Shown piece by piece: positions 6,238-13,135 of a DNA stretch of 13,684 bases (position 1 is the stretch's first letter; every line of letters begins with the position of its first letter). Below the pieces are notes generated by a model that had not been told where the DNA came from, did not search any database, and saw nothing but the letters and a program-made list of their open reading frames with translations. This DNA is from Bacteroidia bacterium. Lineage in GTDB: Bacteria > Bacteroidota > Bacteroidia > Bacteroidales > Prolixibacteraceae. The position numbers were made by a program, and so were the translations under genes. Location of the stretch: assembly GCA_025358395.1 (NCBI GenBank), contig JANYJT010000150.1, positions 1-13,684 of the forward strand, written 5' to 3'.

Positions 6238-6364
6238 TCCGTTTCCCGTTTCTCTCTTCTCTCTTCCCGTTTCATCTTCAACCACTCGCCCAGTCTCAGA
6301 GTCCCCTGGTCGCCCAGTCTCTCTTCGCGTTTCGCTCTTCACGTTTCCCGTTTCTCTCTTCTGT
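6238..6364 (-). repeat. GA-phased 7/8-base degenerate tandem array
   Basis: Read on the minus strand, successive units begin with GA: 7-base units of the type GAAACGG, GAAACGT, GAAGAGC, GAAACGC, GAAGAGA, then 8-base units GACTGGGC, GACCAGGG, GACTCTGA, GACTGGGC, GAGTGGTT, then 7-base units again. A 21-base segment is repeated exactly at 6240-6260 and 6342-6362, and TCGCCCAGTCTC is repeated at 6286-6297 and 6310-6321, 24 bases apart. It lies directly after the dtd stop codon. Confidence 0.85.
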
Positions 6365-6367
6365 TCT

Positions 6368-6823
6368 TCAGAATTCCCGATTCCGCGAGTCGATAACAAT
6401 CGTGACCGGTCCGTCGTTGAGCAGCTCAACTTTCATGTCGGCACCAAAAATTCCTGTTTTTACGGCATTCCCCAATTGACCATTTACCTTTTCGATGAAC
6501 TCGTTATACAGCGGAACAGATATTTCGGGCGATGCTGACCGGATATAGGAAGGACGGTTTCCCTTTTTAGTCGCGGCATGCAGCGTAAACTGACTTATCA
6601 GCAAAATCTCACCCTTCGTCTCCTTCACCGATAGGTTCATAATCCCCTGCTGATCGTTGAAAATTCTCAGGTTAACAATCTTGGCACTCATCCAGTCAAG
6701 ATCATCCGAAGTATCGGCATGTTCAAACCCGGCCAGAACCAGAAGTCCGCTGCCAATGGAGGAGAATAATTTCCCGCCGATGGTGACAGATGCCTTTGCA
6801 ACCCTTTGAATGACAACCCTCAT
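6368..6823 (-). CDS. dtd: D-aminoacyl-tRNA deacylase
   Basis: A 151-residue enzyme that hydrolyses D-amino acids (and glycine mischarged on tRNA-Ala) from tRNA, a proofreading step in translation; a cytoplasmic homodimer. It opens with the canonical MRVVIQRV and contains both active-site motifs: SQFTLHA at 77-83 and the Gly-cisPro motif NDGPVTI at 136-142. Length matches the bacterial family. It is flanked by repeat DNA on both sides: the inverted-repeat element begins three bases before its ATG, and the GA-phased array follows its stop. The ribosome-binding region is therefore inside the repeat, an A-rich stretch without a Shine-Dalgarno sequence. A TACCTTTG box at 6924-6931 within the element could serve as its promoter; otherwise it is read through from yqaA. 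Confidence 0.97.
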   Translation of the reverse strand: MRVVIQRVAKASVTIGGKLFSSIGSGLLVLAGFEHADTSDDLDWMSAKIVNLRIFNDQQGIMNLSVKETKGEILLISQFTLHAATKKGNRPSYIRSASPEISVPLYNEFIEKVNGQLGNAVKTGIFGADMKVELLNDGPVTIVIDSRNREF

Positions 6824-6826
6824 GGG

Positions 6827-7022
6827 AATTTTCGATTTTCGATTTTCGATTTTGGAATACTGGACTCCAAGGATATTCTCACGGATTTCAGACCGAATTA
6901 GCCTTGATCGAATACACTCTATTCAAAGGTAGTAATTTTCGACAATGGGAATTGATTCGATGATAAATGAACAATATTTGGGAGTTCTCCATTCCAAAAT
7001 CGAAAATCCAAAATCCAAAATT
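6827..7022. repeat. 196-base element with 42-base imperfect inverted ends
   Basis: The left end (6827-6868) and the reverse complement of the right end (6981-7022) agree at most positions: AATTTT, then 7-base GATTTTS units, then GGAAT and, after a 5-base mismatch patch, ACTCC. Weaker similarity continues about 10 bases inwards on both sides. The ends consist of heptamers CGATTTT/GGATTTT. The 112-base centre has no gene. The element fills the gap between the yqaA stop codon, which overlaps the right end, and the dtd start codon. It could be a MITE-like insertion, a REP-like unit or an intercistronic RNA hairpin. Nothing encodes a transposase here. Confidence 0.8.
6924..6931 (-). promoter_or_regulatory. 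candidate -7 box for dtd inside the repeat element
   Basis: TACCTTTG on the minus strand matches TAnnTTTG. No convincing TTTG is seen at the -33 distance, so this is a weak call. It would give a leader of about 95 bases comprising the left inverted repeat. Confidence 0.25.
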
Positions 7023-7464
7023 AAATCATAAGTCTGAGTGTTTCTGCCAGCAACCAATACCGCGCAAACTTTCCAATGAACATATAAAGCATGGTAAGTT
7101 TTGGAGAAATTCGGAAGAAGCCCAGACCAAGTATCAACACGTCTCCAATAATGGGCACAAAAGATAGTAGTGCCGATATCGGACCATATTTTTGTAACCG
7201 CGGATTGATGGCATGGATTTTCTCCATTTTGACCTTTGCGTATTTCTCTATCCATTCGATTTTACCCAGATAACCCAGGTAGAAGATCGATATTCCTCCA
7301 AGGGTATTGCCTGCTGTGGCAACCACAATGCAAGAAGTAATGTTGATACCAGCAAGCACCAACACGGACATCACGGCTTCAGAGTTAAAAGGAAGAATAG
7401 AGCCGGACAGGAACCCTGCGATAAAAAGGCCGAAAAGACCGTAATGCTGGAGAAAAATTACCAT
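7021..7464 (-). CDS. YqaA/DedA-type (SNARE-associated family) membrane protein
   Basis: A 147-residue integral membrane protein with hydrophobic segments at about 8-26, 30-50, 51-68, 95-116 and 120-140. The motifs match the YqaA branch of the DedA/VTT family: ILPFNSEAVMSVLV at 23-36 (the P...E helix entry), GNTLGGISIFYLGYLGK at 52-68, and the re-entrant-loop block SFVPIIGDVLILGLGFFR at 101-118. DedA-family proteins act as lipid or undecaprenyl-phosphate transporters dependent on the membrane potential; the YqaA branch is less well characterised. The start codon follows the 9-base repeat array by only six bases and has no Shine-Dalgarno sequence. The stop codon lies within the inverted repeat of the next element. 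It is probably read from the hexokinase transcript, since its own upstream gap is all repeat and spacer. Confidence 0.88.
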   Translation of the reverse strand: MVIFLQHYGLFGLFIAGFLSGSILPFNSEAVMSVLVLAGINITSCIVVATAGNTLGGISIFYLGYLGKIEWIEKYAKVKMEKIHAINPRLQKYGPISALLSFVPIIGDVLILGLGFFRISPKLTMLYMFIGKFARYWLLAETLRLMI

Positions 7465-7633
7465 AAAAAGAAGTACTTAAAATACTTGAAGTACTTGGAG
7501 TACTTAAAGTGAGCGGGACTCCCAATAGGGAGCTTCGAAATCAGACAATTTTATCGATAATGACTCAAATGTCGCCTTCTCTCTAAACTCTAAGTACTTT
7601 AAGTATTCTAAGTACTCCAAGTACTTCTTTTTA
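7464..7633. repeat. 170-base intercistronic element with perfect 15-base inverted ends
   Basis: TAAAAAGAAGTACTT at 7464-7478 is matched exactly by its reverse complement at 7619-7633. Inside, 9-base AAGTACTTN-type arrays run at 7471-7506 and, inverted, at 7592-7627. The 18-base string AAGTACTTGGAGTACTTA (7489-7506) recurs inverted at 7609-7626. After the left array comes AAGTGAGCGGGA, close to the AAGTGACTGGGA that ends copy 1 at 2932-2943. CTCCC/GGGAG (7519-7523, 7528-7532) forms a small hairpin. The outer bases belong to the yqaA start codon and the hexokinase stop codon. Confidence 0.88.
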
Positions 7634-8839
7634 AGATAAAGCCGCTACCGCCGATCCAATCAGATTGGCATTGTGGATCTCGTTTATTTTAACTTTTACT
7701 TCACCGTGACCAAGCTCCTCCAAAACAGCTTTTAAATACTTAGATACCTGCTTGTTATAAGCTTTGCAGCCTTTCACTTTGCTCCAGAAAAGACTGCCTT
7801 CAGCCGTTAGGCAAACCCTCTTGATTTCAGGATTATGCGACACCATAACTGCAACCAATCCGGCAAGTGAGGCGGCAACAAGTTTGGCAGAACGTTTGTA
7901 AATGCGGCGGGCTGCGCGGACATGTTTCTTTTTGTTCTTGTCCGGTTTGTTGATCATATCAGTCATGGATTTGGCATCAAATTTTTCATCAAAGCCATCT
8001 TCAGGGAAGAGGGTGGTGAAAATCTTGCCAAGGTACATTCCGGATACGGCTTTCTCGAAGCGTTGGGCATTTTGCGTGCCTGAGGCAACATCAACCTGAT
8101 TGTCAATATCAGTCAGGTGCAATGGCCGGTAGTTACCCGACTCGAGGTTGATGGGAGTCAGACCGGTCCAGTTTAACTCTTTGTCAAGCTTGCCAATCTG
8201 GTCTGAATGGATAAAAGTAGCCATGTTGGTGCCTGTTCCAACGATCAAACCGATGTAGGCATCGTAAGAACTATCGGACAATCCGGCAAATAGACTGGCT
8301 ACAGTATCGTTGATTACTTTAACGGCAGTAAATTCAGCTTCACTTTGGGTGTTTAAAAATTCTTTCAGCGGTTTGCCTATCGGCTGATTGATCATCTCCG
8401 GAATATCGACTCCTTTGGTCCAGCGGAGGAGTTTGGCATCACCATCCGGCAGACACTCGGCAGGATAGGAGAAGCAGTAACCGATGGGAGATTTCTCAGG
8501 CATTTTAAGATCCTTGAGAAAGGAAGCTTGCTCGGCAAAAAGATCTTTCGCCGTAAAACCCTTTGTTTTCATGACGCTAAGGTCTTTGCTCCAACCATCG
8601 CAGGGATAAATCGTTGTTTCCCCATCTTTGAAGCTGACCACCGATGCCCTGTAGTTCGTGCCGCCCAAATCCAGAACGGTAGCCTGACCTTCCACACCAA
8701 GGGTCTTAGGTTTGATGTAAGTCGGAATACATTGAATCTCAGTACTGTCGTTGTTCAATCCATTCTCTACTTTTTGCTGAAGATCCAGTGCAATCTCTTT
8801 CAGCTGAGCTGTCGACAATTTGAAAATATTTTCCTTCAT
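7631..8839 (-). CDS. hexokinase, eukaryotic-type family
   Basis: A 402-residue ATP-dependent hexose kinase that makes hexose-6-phosphate at the entry to glycolysis; cytoplasmic. It belongs to the eukaryote-like hexokinase family found in Bacteroidota and not to the short bacterial GlcK/ROK types. Motifs: phosphate-1 loop LDLGGTNYRA (56-65), sugar-binding SYPAE (124-128), catalytic aspartate D178 in VINDTVASLFAG (175-186), phosphate-2 GTGTNMA (201-207), glucose contact NLESG (231-235), RFEKAVSGMYLG (260-271), and the adenosine segment LTAEGSLFW (344-352). All key residues are present and the length is right. It is divergent from rbfA, with its own candidate -7 box at 8937-8944. The stop codon is part of the inverted repeat leading to yqaA. 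Confidence 0.96.
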   Translation of the reverse strand: MKENIFKLSTAQLKEIALDLQQKVENGLNNDSTEIQCIPTYIKPKTLGVEGQATVLDLGGTNYRASVVSFKDGETTIYPCDGWSKDLSVMKTKGFTAKDLFAEQASFLKDLKMPEKSPIGYCFSYPAECLPDGDAKLLRWTKGVDIPEMINQPIGKPLKEFLNTQSEAEFTAVKVINDTVASLFAGLSDSSYDAYIGLIVGTGTNMATFIHSDQIGKLDKELNWTGLTPINLESGNYRPLHLTDIDNQVDVASGTQNAQRFEKAVSGMYLGKIFTTLFPEDGFDEKFDAKSMTDMINKPDKNKKKHVRAARRIYKRSAKLVAASLAGLVAVMVSHNPEIKRVCLTAEGSLFWSKVKGCKAYNKQVSKYLKAVLEELGHGEVKVKINEIHNANLIGSAVAALS

Positions 8840-8936
8840 CTTTAAAATTTTGTTTGGTAAGAATTTACAGAACAGAGACCAGTGAAAACGGCATTGGATG
8901 ATCTAAGGCAACTTCCATGATCATTCTGATTTGTAT

Positions 8937-8944
8937 CAAAAGTA
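8937..8944 (-). promoter_or_regulatory. candidate -7 box for hexokinase
   Basis: On the minus strand TACTTTTG matches TAnnTTTG exactly. The region 20-25 bases upstream is T/A-rich without a clean TTTG. The predicted leader is about 90 bases. The remainder of the 219-base divergent gap holds the rbfA promoter and nothing else recognisable. Confidence 0.45.
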
Positions 8945-9028
8945 GAATTTTATTTTTTCTAAAATGGCCGGTTAATCTTTTTTAACTGGTTCAGATTAGA
9001 AAAAAATGAAGAACCCGACGATTTTGCC

Positions 9029-9036
9029 TACTTTTG
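9029..9036 (+). promoter_or_regulatory. candidate -7 box for rbfA
   Basis: TACTTTTG matches the Bacteroidota -7 consensus and ends 22 bases before the ATG of rbfA. The same octamer occurs at the same distance from the start of the broken gene at 13425. A clear -33 TTTG is not seen. Confidence 0.5.
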
Positions 9037-9058
9037 TGCAAAATAATAGTGTATCAAC

Positions 9059-9400
9059 ATGGAACAGTTTTCTACCCGACAGAACAAGATCGGCCGGCTC
9101 ATCCAAAAAGAGCTGAGTGAATTCTTTCGGCGCGAGGCCCTCACGCTGGCCAAAGGAAAAATGGTTTCCGTCACAGCAGTCCGCATTACCAAAGATATGT
9201 CGCTGGCCAGATGCTACCTCAGTATATTCCCCTCAGGTGGTTCTGCCGAAATTTTAGCAGAGATCAAATTAAAAAAAGGTCATTTGCGCGGAGAACTGGG
9301 ACAGGCGGTTCGTTATCAACTGCGGCATGTTCCGGAGCTTGAATTTTTTATAGATGACAGTCTCGACTATATCGATAAGATCGATAACCTGCTGAAGTAA
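9059..9400 (+). CDS. rbfA: ribosome-binding factor A
   Basis: A 113-residue KH-fold assembly factor that binds the 30S subunit and helps 16S rRNA 5'-end maturation. Family features visible are STRQNKIGRLIQKELSEFF (residues 5-23), the MVSVTAVRITKDMSLARCYLS strand-helix block split around 35-55, and the C-terminal VPELEFFIDDSLDYIDKIDNLL region. Length fits. The ATG opens at MEQFSTRQNKI and follows the candidate -7 box at 9029-9036. It begins a plus-strand run with the methyltransferase 22 bases downstream, then the small membrane protein and the LolE-like permease. An rbfA/permease neighbourhood is familiar to me from Bacteroidota genomes. Confidence 0.96.
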   Translation: MEQFSTRQNKIGRLIQKELSEFFRREALTLAKGKMVSVTAVRITKDMSLARCYLSIFPSGGSAEILAEIKLKKGHLRGELGQAVRYQLRHVPELEFFIDDSLDYIDKIDNLLK

Positions 9401-9422
9401 GTCTAAATTTTATCGCCTGCCC

Positions 9423-10244
9423 ATGCACTACGATCCTATCAAACGCCAGCTGGGAAACCTATTCAACCGCTCTCCTCTTTTGCGAAAGCTTTTCTACTAT
9501 TTACTTGATTTGCTGTTGTTGCGGGCATGGCATGTAAAAAAAGCCATGCGGTCAATTCAAAAGGAAAGTCCGGAGGAGGAGATGAACATCCTCGATGCCG
9601 GATCCGGCTTTGGCCAATATTGTCACCGGATGAGCAACCTGTTTCCTAAGGCAAAAATTCTTGGTGTCGATGTCAAACAGGAGCAGATGGACGACTGCAA
9701 CAATTTCTTCCGGCAAATCGGGAAAGGAGATCGGGTCTCTTTCACGGTAGCCGATCTCACCAAATTCAAGTTACCCAACCACTATCAGCTCATTCTCTCT
9801 GTCGATGTGATGGAGCATATTCTGGAAGACGAGCAGGTATTCCAAAATTTCAATGAATCACTACAACAGGGTGGAATATTGCTTATTTCCACTCCCTCCG
9901 ACCAGGGAGGCTCCGACGCCGATCACCACGAAGAGGAGGGGGTCCATGGTTTTATTGAGGAGCATGTGCGGGATGGTTACAACAAAGAGGAGCTCAGGGC
10001 CAAACTGATAAGAGCAGGATTTTCGAAAGTTGAAATCACCTATACCTATGGCACCTATGGATCAGTAGCCTGGATGTTGTCCATGAAATTTCCGATCCGG
10101 CTGCTTGGCGTCTCGAAGATATTTTATGTGTTGCTTCCTTTGTATTATCTGCTGATATTTCCGTTCTGTGCGATATTAAATTGGTTAGATGTGTGCCGAA
10201 TCAATAAAAGCGGTACAGGGTTGCTTGTAAAAGCTGTAAAATAG
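9423..10244 (+). CDS. class I SAM-dependent methyltransferase with C-terminal membrane anchor
   Basis: A 273-residue protein with a Rossmann methyltransferase core: motif I NILDAGSGFGQY at 55-66, the acidic end of strand 2 in LGVDVK at 80-85, motif II region VADL at 109-112, SVDVMEHI at 126-133, and GGILLISTPS at 150-159 (motif III). The C-terminus has a strongly hydrophobic stretch at about 233-255 (FYVLLPLYYLLIFPFCAIL), so the enzyme is probably held at the inner membrane; the N-terminal LFYYLLDLLLL (23-33) could add a second contact. This class methylates small molecules, lipids or quinones; the substrate cannot be told. The His/acid-rich insertion at 161-175 (DADHHEEEGVHG) is notable and lies where substrate lids occur. 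It is 22 bases after rbfA, probably in the same transcript. Confidence 0.9.
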   Translation: MHYDPIKRQLGNLFNRSPLLRKLFYYLLDLLLLRAWHVKKAMRSIQKESPEEEMNILDAGSGFGQYCHRMSNLFPKAKILGVDVKQEQMDDCNNFFRQIGKGDRVSFTVADLTKFKLPNHYQLILSVDVMEHILEDEQVFQNFNESLQQGGILLISTPSDQGGSDADHHEEEGVHGFIEEHVRDGYNKEELRAKLIRAGFSKVEITYTYGTYGSVAWMLSMKFPIRLLGVSKIFYVLLPLYYLLIFPFCAILNWLDVCRINKSGTGLLVKAVK

Positions 10245-10318
10245 ACGTTTATTGTTGATTAATATGGAATGAAATATTTGTTAATGTATTTAACACCAAA
10301 CTAATAGAAATTATAGCT

Positions 10319-10528
10319 ATGTTTAAACTTACTGAAATTTTAATAAACATTTCCTTCTTTCTGCATAAATATTCAATCCATATTTTCTTTGCAGGGTGTT
10401 TATTGTTAGGACTTTGGGCTCTGATATCCTTTACTGAATTTTCGGAGCATTCGGGAATTACGGGACTTATTGCAGGCTTTCTAACTGCTCTTTTCATTTT
10501 AAGACAGAGAAAAGGCGTAAAGAAGTAA
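10319..10528 (+). CDS. small two-TM membrane protein
   Basis: A 69-residue ORF with an ATG start, two hydrophobic segments (about 21-38 and 47-61) and a basic end (RQRKGVKK), which fits an N-in, C-in hairpin protein. It sits in the 322-base gap between the methyltransferase and the permease on the same strand, in sequence that is AT-richer than both. No family is recognised. The residue pattern, with TM helices and a positive-inside C-terminus, favours a real gene, but the ORF is short and no Shine-Dalgarno or promoter is obvious. Confidence 0.5.
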   Translation: MFKLTEILINISFFLHKYSIHIFFAGCLLLGLWALISFTEFSEHSGITGLIAGFLTALFILRQRKGVKK

Positions 10529-10566
10529 ACTGGTTTTTTAGTTATAATCTATCATTTTTAAGTTAT

Positions 10567-11796
10567 TTGAACTTTTCCTTTTACATAGCCCGGCGCTACC
10601 TATTCTCCAGGAAGAAGACCAACCTGATTAACCTGATCTCGGCCATTTCGGTGACCGGTCTGGTGGTAGGAACCATGGGACTTGTGATAGGGCTGTCCGG
10701 TTTCAATGGGTTTGATGCCCTGATTAAGTCGCTTTTCTCTTCTTTCGATCCAGAGCTGAGGATCACAGTAAAGGAGGGTAAGAGTTTTGCGGCAACAGAT
10801 TCAAGGTTTGAAGAACTTAAGCGAATGCCCGGAGTGGCCTATTACTCCGAAATAGTGGAGGACAATGCACTGCTGCGTTACAATGACCGTCAGGTTTTTG
10901 CCACTGTCAAAGGCGTTAGCGAGGATTATCTGCAATTTTCGGGCATCGATTCGATGATTGTTCAGGGGGAATTTATGTTGAAAGATGCCTCCAACAATTA
11001 CGCGGTATTGGGCGAAATTATCGCCGACAATTTGGCGGTCGGTATCCAGCAGATGGAGCCAATCAGCGTTTTTGTACCTAAAAAAGGCAGGGGAAATGCG
11101 CTTATGCCTACCGGGAATTTCAATCAGAAACTGATTTACCCATCCGGAATATTCTCTATCCAGCAGGAACTCGACTCCAAATACATCATCGTGCCCATCG
11201 ATTTTGCACGGGAGATCTTTGATCAACCTGTTAAAGTAAATGCCATTGAATTGAAGTTGAACGAGGAGATCTCTCAGAGGAAAACAGTGGCTGCCATCTC
11301 CGCTTTGCTTGGAAAGGATTTTGACATCAAAAACCGTTATCAGCAGCATGCTTACCTTTACAAAACGATGCTAGGCGAAAAATATGCGACCTACCTGATC
11401 CTGGTTTTGATTCTTATTATTGCTTCCTTTAACATTGTTGGTTCACTTACAATGCTGATCCTCGACAAGAAAGAGGACATTGCCATTCTGCAAAGCATGG
11501 GCGCCAACAGAAGAACCATCAGGAACATCTTTCTATTCGAAGGTTGGCTAATCTCACTTTTGGGAGCCATCCTTGGCACTTTGGCCGGATTGGCAATTTG
11601 CCGGGCACAGATCTCTTTTGGACTGGTGAGGCTTTCCGATAAGGCTTCATCCTTTATCATTGATGCCTATCCCATGAAAATTGTTGCTACCGACGTGATG
11701 CTTGTGTTGATTTCGGTCTCCCTGATCGGTTTCCTGGCGGCCTGGTATCCGGTAAGGTATATATCGGAAAAATTGTTTCGCGACGAGATCCACTGA
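10567..11796 (+). CDS. LolC/LolE-like ABC transporter permease (FtsX family)
   Basis: A 409-residue MacB/FtsX-type permease, the membrane half of an ABC system that most likely extracts lipoproteins from the inner membrane for transfer to the outer membrane. Topology: TM1 about 20-46, a periplasmic domain about 50-270, then TM2 274-298, TM3 322-347 and TM4 374-395. The coupling segment KKEDIAILQSMGANRRTIRN (301-320) and the N-terminal FNGFDALIKSLFSSFDPEL are characteristic. The start is TTG: no ATG or GTG lies in frame between the preceding stop and this point, and the product opening MNFSFYIARRYLF matches the usual family start. The ATPase gene (LolD-like) is not adjacent, as is common in this phylum. 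It ends just before a long AT-rich gap. Confidence 0.92.
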   Translation: MNFSFYIARRYLFSRKKTNLINLISAISVTGLVVGTMGLVIGLSGFNGFDALIKSLFSSFDPELRITVKEGKSFAATDSRFEELKRMPGVAYYSEIVEDNALLRYNDRQVFATVKGVSEDYLQFSGIDSMIVQGEFMLKDASNNYAVLGEIIADNLAVGIQQMEPISVFVPKKGRGNALMPTGNFNQKLIYPSGIFSIQQELDSKYIIVPIDFAREIFDQPVKVNAIELKLNEEISQRKTVAAISALLGKDFDIKNRYQQHAYLYKTMLGEKYATYLILVLILIIASFNIVGSLTMLILDKKEDIAILQSMGANRRTIRNIFLFEGWLISLLGAILGTLAGLAICRAQISFGLVRLSDKASSFIIDAYPMKIVATDVMLVLISVSLIGFLAAWYPVRYISEKLFRDEIH

Positions 11797-12279
11797 CGAC
11801 TCATTGAGAAAATTTATGTCATTGATTTCGATTGGAAATTTATGACAAAACGACCTTCCAGCCTATTTTACGCATTTTTTAATCCACTAAGCAATTTTCG
11901 GACGATTGTATAAATAGCATCTATTTTCTTTTTATAGCATTGATTCACAATTTTGTTGATGTTTTTATCTAATAAGATTTTCGCATTTACTAATCTATTA
12001 TTATTCTAAATAGCTGATTCCCATAACGTATTATATCATTGATTTATTGATATTTAATCGCCTAATGCAATTCAGAATTAAATATTTACCCTTTTTGTTG
12101 CAAACAGGGCTTAAATGGCTGTATCTTTATTTTTATCAATTCTAAATAAACTCAGTTTTAAAACTCAGAAAACTGAAAACAATTTCTGCTGAGCATTGGG
12201 TTTTAAATGCAGCCCCACATGCGTTTTGTTTCTTATTCCTTAAATAATTATTCAAATAAAAAGTCAAAAATATCCTATT
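11797..12279. other. 483-base AT-rich intergenic region
   Basis: No frame in this gap looks like a gene. It is markedly AT-rich. It contains TCAGTTTT (12152-12159) and its exact inverted copy AAAACTGA (12169-12176) around a 9-base loop, which could be an operator or hairpin about 100 bases ahead of the peroxiredoxin start. It also has two direct copies of AAATTTATGNCA near 11810 and 11836. I see no convincing TAnnTTTG promoter and no terminator for the permease. Confidence 0.5.
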
Positions 12280-13035
12280 ATGAAAAATGGATTATTATTG
12301 TTATTGATTCTACTTCTTTGCAACAGCAATTTATGGTCACAAGACAGAAGCAATGAAAAAATTCCGCTAATTGGCGATGATGCGCCTGTCTTTACCGCTG
12401 AAACGACGGAAGGTACCCTGGATTTTCCAAAAGATTTTGGAAACAACTGGAAGATTATTTTTAGTCACCCGAGGGATTTTACCCCAGTATGTTCGTCCGA
12501 AATTTTGGAATTGGCTCAGATGCAAAATGAGTTTAAAGAAATCGGTGTAAAATTGTTGGTTGTATCTACCGATCAGCTTCAGAGCCATCAAATGTGGAAA
12601 GCTGCATTAGAGGAAGTTTCCTATAAAAACAGGAAAGCTGTGAAAATTAACTTCCCATTGGCTGACGACCACACCGCATCGATTTCCAAACAATACGGAA
12701 TGCTTCATCAACCTACAAGCACCACAAAAGATGTGAGGGGTGTCTTCATTATCAATCCGAAGGACAAGATCGAAGCCATTTTCTTTTATCCAATGAATAT
12801 TGGCAGAAACATGGAAGAGATTAAGCGGACCGTAATTGCACTTCAGGCAGCGGGAAAAGGCAAAAATCGCCTCTTGGCACCGGCCAACTGGCAAGCAGGT
12901 GATGACATGCTTGTCCCTCAATTTCCATACACAGAGAAGCAGTTGTCGGAAAATCCGAATATCAAGGATTCCTACTACAGTGTTACTACATTTATGTGGT
13001 TTAAAAAAGCAAATGCCTCTCTAACAGGTTTGTAA
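12280..13035 (+). CDS. exported 1-Cys peroxiredoxin, Prx6 type
   Basis: A 251-residue thiol peroxidase that would reduce H2O2 and organic peroxides. A Sec signal peptide spans about 1-20 (MKNG followed by leucine-rich LLLLLILLLCNSNLWS, then Q), so the enzyme probably works in the periplasm or outside. The peroxidatic cysteine is C71 in HPRDFTPVCSSE, with T68 and, further on, R153 in DVRGVFII as the supporting residues. The long C-terminal part (IKRTVIALQAAGKGKNRLLAPANWQAGDDML) is that of the Prx6 group. The only other Cys, C14, is lost with the signal peptide, so the mature enzyme has one cysteine and needs an outside reductant. Prx6 enzymes are usually cytoplasmic, which makes the signal peptide noteworthy. 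A strong terminator follows 26 bases after the stop. Confidence 0.93.
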   Translation: MKNGLLLLLILLLCNSNLWSQDRSNEKIPLIGDDAPVFTAETTEGTLDFPKDFGNNWKIIFSHPRDFTPVCSSEILELAQMQNEFKEIGVKLLVVSTDQLQSHQMWKAALEEVSYKNRKAVKINFPLADDHTASISKQYGMLHQPTSTTKDVRGVFIINPKDKIEAIFFYPMNIGRNMEEIKRTVIALQAAGKGKNRLLAPANWQAGDDMLVPQFPYTEKQLSENPNIKDSYYSVTTFMWFKKANASLTGL

Positions 13036-13061
13036 ACTCAACTCAACAACTCTATATATAA

Positions 13062-13101
13062 AAGCCGTCTCACCTCATCGTGAGGCGGCTTCCCCTTTTT
13101 T
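13062..13101 (+). terminator. strong intrinsic terminator of the peroxiredoxin gene
   Basis: AAGCCGTCTCAC (13062-13073) and GTGAGGCGGCTT (13080-13091) form a 12-pair stem with one G-U pair and a 6-base loop, followed by CCCC and a T6 run. On the other strand the same stem is followed by only a short T-run, so it may also stop minus-strand transcripts less efficiently. Confidence 0.88.
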
Positions 13102-13135
13102 ATTGATTACAGTACAGGTGTTGAGAATGTTTTTG

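Noticed and set aside
6044..6538. 164-codon plus-strand frame through the deoC-dtd gap
   Set aside because: It is made from the palindromes, the GA-phased array and the antisense of dtd; no protein-like segment of its own.
7213..7512. Plus-strand frame ending in repeated Lys-Tyr-Leu
   Set aside because: Antisense to yqaA and then through the 9-base array; the KYL repeat simply reflects the period being a multiple of three.
7519..7532. CTCCC/GGGAG hairpin as an intrinsic terminator
   Set aside because: The stem is only five pairs and is not followed by a T-run on either strand.
7471..7627. Possible CRISPR array from the regularly spaced AAGTACTTN units
   Set aside because: Units are 9 bases with a one-base spacer, there are no unique spacers of 25-40 bases, and no cas gene is present.
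10801..11349. 182-codon minus-strand frame inside the permease gene
   Set aside because: Shadow of the LolE-like coding sequence; the plus-strand frame has full family features.
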